64,000 nt of DNA from Bimastos eiseni (taxonomy: Eukaryota > Annelida > Clitellata > Crassiclitellata > Lumbricidae). A program made the position numbers and the translations under genes. Positions 53,401 through 59,400 of this stretch are shown piece after piece. The number at the start of each line of letters is the position of its first letter. The first letter of the stretch is position 1. The notes beneath the pieces were generated by a model that ran no database searches, was not told the origin of the DNA, and saw only the letters and a program-made list of their open reading frames with translations. The stretch covers positions 7,278,305 through 7,342,304 of the forward strand of contig OY365818.1 in assembly GCA_959347315.1 (NCBI GenBank). The letters are read 5' to 3'.

Positions 53401-56400
53401 AGTAATTGCAACGCCGCAGCGGTATGAAAAAAACGACAAACCTGTGGGCAACAACTTCAGCCGGGGGTCCGACAAATCAACAGGAATTGCATCCTTCAGC
53501 CAAATGATCGTGGGCTCCGGGTTTCCGGTCGCGCTGCACATCATCACCGTGTTGCGATCTTTCTCCACGGCCTTAAGCGTCGGGCTTTCGACGACGCGAG
53601 GGTAACCGTTGGGTATTGCTGTACAGAACAGAGACAGCATGAAATTACTAAGGACATGCGGCACCAGGGAACCAAGCAACGTAGGCGGAAAATCCGACTT
53701 CCAGCGATCCTCGCACGAGAAGCATCCATAAGCTACAGGCACCTGCTATGCCACAAACTACAGGTATCTGCAATGCCACAAACCACATGTAGCTGTTATG
53801 CCACAAACCAACCAAAGGTATTTGTAATACCACAAACAACAGATATCTGTAATGCCCAAAACCACATAATTATATATGCATGTTATGAATACCACAAACC
53901 ACAGGGAACAAAATGTACTGCCTCAAACCACAAGTATCTGTAACATCACAAATCACAGGTGTCTGTAATATCACAAACCACAGGTATCTGTAATATCACA
54001 AACCACAGGTATCTGTAATATCACAAACCACAGGTATCTCTATTATCACAAACCACAGGCATCAGTAAAACCATAAACTGCAGGTATCTTTAGAGCCACA
54101 AAGGAGTTAAATATAATCAGACACTTGCATAATACACAAATTACTGAATTCTAAAAATTCACATTTGTTATTCATTCTGTTATTCACACCAAGAATTAGA
54201 GGTACATTGTATATTGATCAGTGGACACTCATACTGAACAAAAACCAACATATTTTCGAATTCTAACATAAATATGTAGCACTATGGGAATAATAATAAT
54301 GATAATAACAACAGCAAGAGTAAAAATAATTATTAATATTATGATTTATTTCACACAGTAGCACTGTCGAGGCCAAAGAAAATGGTACTGTTCACGTTCA
54401 TGATACTGCCATGGAGCCTTCAAAGCACAGACTGCAACATTGGTAATAATGTTACCCAATAACTTTCATCGTCCCGTCGCAATAGTCCGACTGCACTGAA
54501 CGGACAATAATCCATCAATCAATCGCTGACGCCAATTAAATCCAATACCCCGGAGCAATGCCGCGTACGAAGACAATGTATCGAAGAGGATTGCACAGCG
54601 GGAGTGGAAACTGGAAAGGCAGGAAAGGCACACACATTTAAACGGTTGCCAACGAAACGGGAGACGGATGGATCGTCCAAAGTGACAATACAGGCCGACA
54701 CAAATGCCGGCAATTTCGATAACTGCATCTTCGGTCGTCTTCGGCCGAACGTTCGGAATCGGTCGGCCGACCAGCGAAATGACTTTCCGGCTAATAATTT
54801 CGTCACTACTTGGCTCAAATTGTCCGCAGATTGAGTGAGTCCGGGCAGACGACATTGCTCCTTCAAGATAATGCGTAAAACTTGTCCGTTACGATATTAC
54901 GATTTCGATCAGTGGTGTATTTTGTATCATAATGGTCTGAACGTGGTATGCTCACCTATTCCAATCGGAACAGTACAGTATGGTTACTATTATGAGTGAT
55001 AGTACAAAAGGAATGGTAGTTAGATTGCTGGAATGTTGTAAATAAAAAGATCAGAGGGGTGCCTGGGGTGGAGAATTCGGCTATATCTGCACCGCAAGCC
55101 AACCCAGTTACATTGAGCAATGACCGTACGCTGTCAGTGGGTTAGAAAAAACGGCGAGGGAGATGACTGGCCAACCGTACTTATACGCCGAGGCTAAAAA
55201 AATGAAGTCACCTTCAGAATGAAGGTGACTACATATACTCTAATACATTAGAGTATACATGTATACTCTAATACATTAACACTGGGCAATCTAACATGAG
55301 GAGGTGAGGCCAGACAATTCCTATTGAGTATAGGGGAGGTGGGGGCAAGTTGGTTGTGGGGGTAAGCTTGTGTTTGCGCTATATAATTATAATGCATGGC
55401 AGGAAAGACGTCTAACAAGAAGTTTATCGATGAGCATGTCAAGCCTGATCTTTTGTGGAATGGCGGCCATGTGCTAGGTTGCTTTATTTTCGCTTGTTAC
55501 TTAAAAGTAGGTCGTCCTATTTACTGCTTAAAATATTTCACTGTTATAAAATATCGTATATCATAATCCACATAAATGCAAACACTATGGCAGATAGGTT
55601 ATTTTGTTAAGCATTCATTGCGCTTTATTACTGGCATACCCTGTTTACCCAATCACGTTGTGCAAACAGTGACCGCGAAATTTTGTAGTGTGGACCTGTT
55701 GGGGCAAGTTGGCGGGGGAGGGCAAGTTGGCGTATGCAACCAACTTGCCCCAAAGGTCAGCCAACTGGCACCACTACAGGCCTAAGGGTAATTATCGATG
55801 TGCCTAGCAATTATTATGTTAAACTGATGTCATCATAATAGTAAACTCGAAACTAGTATAGCGACTACAAAAGCGGTGTAGCTGTAACCAGCTCATTCAC
55901 AAGCGCTTAATCAAAACAAAATCGACAGGCAGAGGTCAAGATCCAGAGAGTCAGACAGGCTGCAGGCAGACAGTCAGACGGTGTTTGGAGCCAATAAATG
56001 ACAATGCGATTTTTTTTTAAATTGTCATTTTAATTGCGTAGTTTTTGTCTTACATCTTTATTAAGGTCAAATGCCTCTAATGGAAACGAATTTGACTAAA
56101 GCATAACGCATTCGCTTTCCACTGTTACAAATCAGTTTTATGCGTATGATTTGTATTGCCACCATCTTGCCCCAAGCAGGCAACCAACTTGCCCCAGAGC
56201 AGGCGCAAGTTGGCTGACTTTCAGAATATTTTTGAGGTCGTTTTTTGTAAACTTACAAAATAGTGTGATGGCTGAATTTGTGCTCGAGTGTACCCGTTAT
56301 TAATAGCTGTGTTTTGAGATAAAAATTATTATGCTAGCATTATCGTTGACGATCACGTGCGATAAAACTTATTTTTCAGCCAGTTTGCCCCCACCTCCCC

Positions 56401-59400
56401 TGCGTTCTGCGGCAATCTTGACCAGTTCTTCAACAATGAGGTAAGCCTCTTGAAATGTAAAACGCAGCTTACCACCCATGCATGCATGCTTACGAGGTCC
56501 CATTCACTTTCAGGCAGCACCTAAGAGGCCAAATGGGTCGGTTGAAGACTATGCATACCGCTTCATCTCCTCTGTGAAGTGACCGCAACTCGTGCATGTC
56601 CATGGGCATTTATATAGCCCCTCAGTGAAATCTGCAAAGGACGAATCAAAAGCTCCTGGTCTACCTGGTTCGAGTGTTCATAACCTCTGCACCACTAAAC
56701 ATCGAGCTCCTTCAAAAACGCCACGGAAACGTGTGGCAACTCACCAGTAGCTCACATGAAACTGTCGCCACTAAGAGAATCTAATGCACTTATGACTCAA
56801 TAGAAATGCGGTCGGTGGTAGTGTCCATGTCTTAGACGGCTTGCAGCTGCTGTTTGGACTGGTAGTATACCGTGGCCTATAAAGACATCCTCCAAATGCC
56901 TCCATGAGAGCTTGCTATATTGTAAACTGGCCACTTGTAATACTGCTGACCACTTCGGACACTCTAACCATTACAACCGATTGATTAAATAGAAATATTT
57001 GCCTAGAAACAATAATAATAATAATAGGAACGCGTTATAACAAGTTAAACAAAAGTCAATCTTATAACTGTATGGTAGGCTGCTCTGCATCCTACCGTTG
57101 CTCATTTCAAAATTGCCCCTAGGGAGCGGCAGGCTGAGTCAACCCCATGACACTGAGGACATCGAACCCACACCCTGTTGTTCTTCCAGCCAGTTTGTTA
57201 CCATTCAGCTTTCAACAGCCTCTAACAAGGAGTGTCCAACTTAAATTCTTCTCACACTGTAACTTCTTGTAGCATTGTCCATGAATAAGCTGTTGCCCTG
57301 CACATAGCTTTAGAGTAATGCTATAAACAAAGCTTTGGAGCATGAGCAGAAGTAAGTATCCCTTGCATAATTGCTTTATATTATTCACCAATACCCACTC
57401 AGTAGTATGTATCCTACCAAGTATGACACTATGCAACTACCTTCTAACAATAGATAAATGAATAATGTGTAATTGTTTTATATAGACCAGGCTTCAATAC
57501 TTGAATCATGGTCGGTCGACAAGGGGAATAAAGATGGACTGCTGGAGTTGGACGCTATAAGTGACCACAAGAATTACAAAATAGAAAGTTTAAAGTGCTC
57601 ACGATTGAAGGATGAGATTGTTGGGGCTGACCAATGAATACTTGAGCAAAGGACATTTTACTCAAGACAGTTATAGGACAGGCTGTTATAACTCCCGACC
57701 GCAGTCCGATAACAATACGTTAGAGCTACATAAATAAATAAAAAATCAATCAATCCACAATCTTATTCGTGCTTTGCATGTCAAAACGGCTGACATCCTC
57801 AGACTCCATGAAGCACTGCCCGCCATAAATCCACGCTCCCAGAAGACTGTGAATTTTTCATGCCAGCAACAAGCTGAAGGGGAGATTACAGACATCAACC
57901 ATTAAGCTTTCATCCGTGTGGCCGGACACGCGGACCACGCGCATCATCAAAACCTGAATAATTTGTCTCCTGGTAGATGGCGCATATTAGTTCAGAATGG
58001 TACATGCTCTGGGTGCGATCCATTATCGCCCGCACATGCACCGAATATTATGCTCGAAGCACAACACACACGAGTGCAATACGTTCAAGTGTATTTAAAT
58101 CGCTCCGAGAAGACTCCGTATAGCAACTGAGAACACCATTCATCAAATCTCCTTGCTGTCATAAGCACACGGCTCTGCTCATTCACGAAGTACTGCAAAA
58201 GGCGCTATATCAGGTGTCTTGAAAAACATTAACATACATAATTATTAGCTGATTAGTTGCAGGGTTCGTCTTGTATAGCCCATTTGTATTTTGTCTGTCT
58301 TTCAATAGATACAATAAAATTAAAATAAATAGTAGCAGAAAAGTTAAACATCTCTCTTTCTGCCTGTTGTCTGTCTGCCTGTCTGTCTGTCTGCCTGTCT
58401 GTCTGTCTGCCTGTCTGTCTGTCTGTCTGCCAACAGATACAATACAATAATAATTACTACTAGAAGAGAAAGCTAAATGTCTGTCTGGCTGGATAGAGCA
58501 GGAAGAGATGCCAGTCTGAATACAAACATAGGAAAGACAAACCGCTAGTTTTGGGGGAGAACCACATAGAAAAGAAAATTACAACTGGAAAAGAAGTAAT
58601 TGAAAATAATAGAGTTCATACCTGGGGAGCCTAATGACTTTGGACAACTGCACGATGGAAATAAAGAGAAGAATTAATAAAGCGAAAGGAGTGTTGGCAG
58701 GCATTAACAGCATATGGAAAGGCAAGACAATAAGATACCATACCAAACCGAGGATACTGAAAACATGCGTATTTAGTACAGCACTATATATGCCTGTGAG
58801 ACCTGGGTTATAAAGAAAGCGGATATAAGAATAATACTAGCGTTTGAAATGTACTGTTAAAGAAGGATATTACAATTGAACTGGACACAAAAAGTAACAA
58901 ACGTTGAAGTAAGAAGAAGACTAAACATCAAAGAGAATATCATGCAAGCCATAATCAAATGAAAATTGGGACTATTTGGACACATTTGTAGAATGGATAA
59001 TGAGATAAAAATAAAGAAATGTAATGACAGGAATTAATGGGGGTAATAGGAAGAAGAGGAAGACCTTGCAGAGAATGGCTAGACGACATTAAAGACCGGT
59101 GTGGAACCGATATACATAAATTATTACAGCTGACCCAAGACAGAGGAGCATGGAGAACAATAGTCAAATGTGCAGCAGACACCTACGGGCTGTCAGCCCA
59201 AGGATCCTGATGATTATGAAATTGCATCATATCTACAAACATGGACCTTTCCCCACTACAGAATGATCCAAACTCCAAACCCTCATCAACATTCACCTTT
59301 GTTCTGCATCTAAGCCCGGTCAACTCGTATAAACGCAAATCGTCCCACAAACACAGCAGCCTCGCATCGGGTTTATTTTCCGCCCGGCAACTTGGTATTC

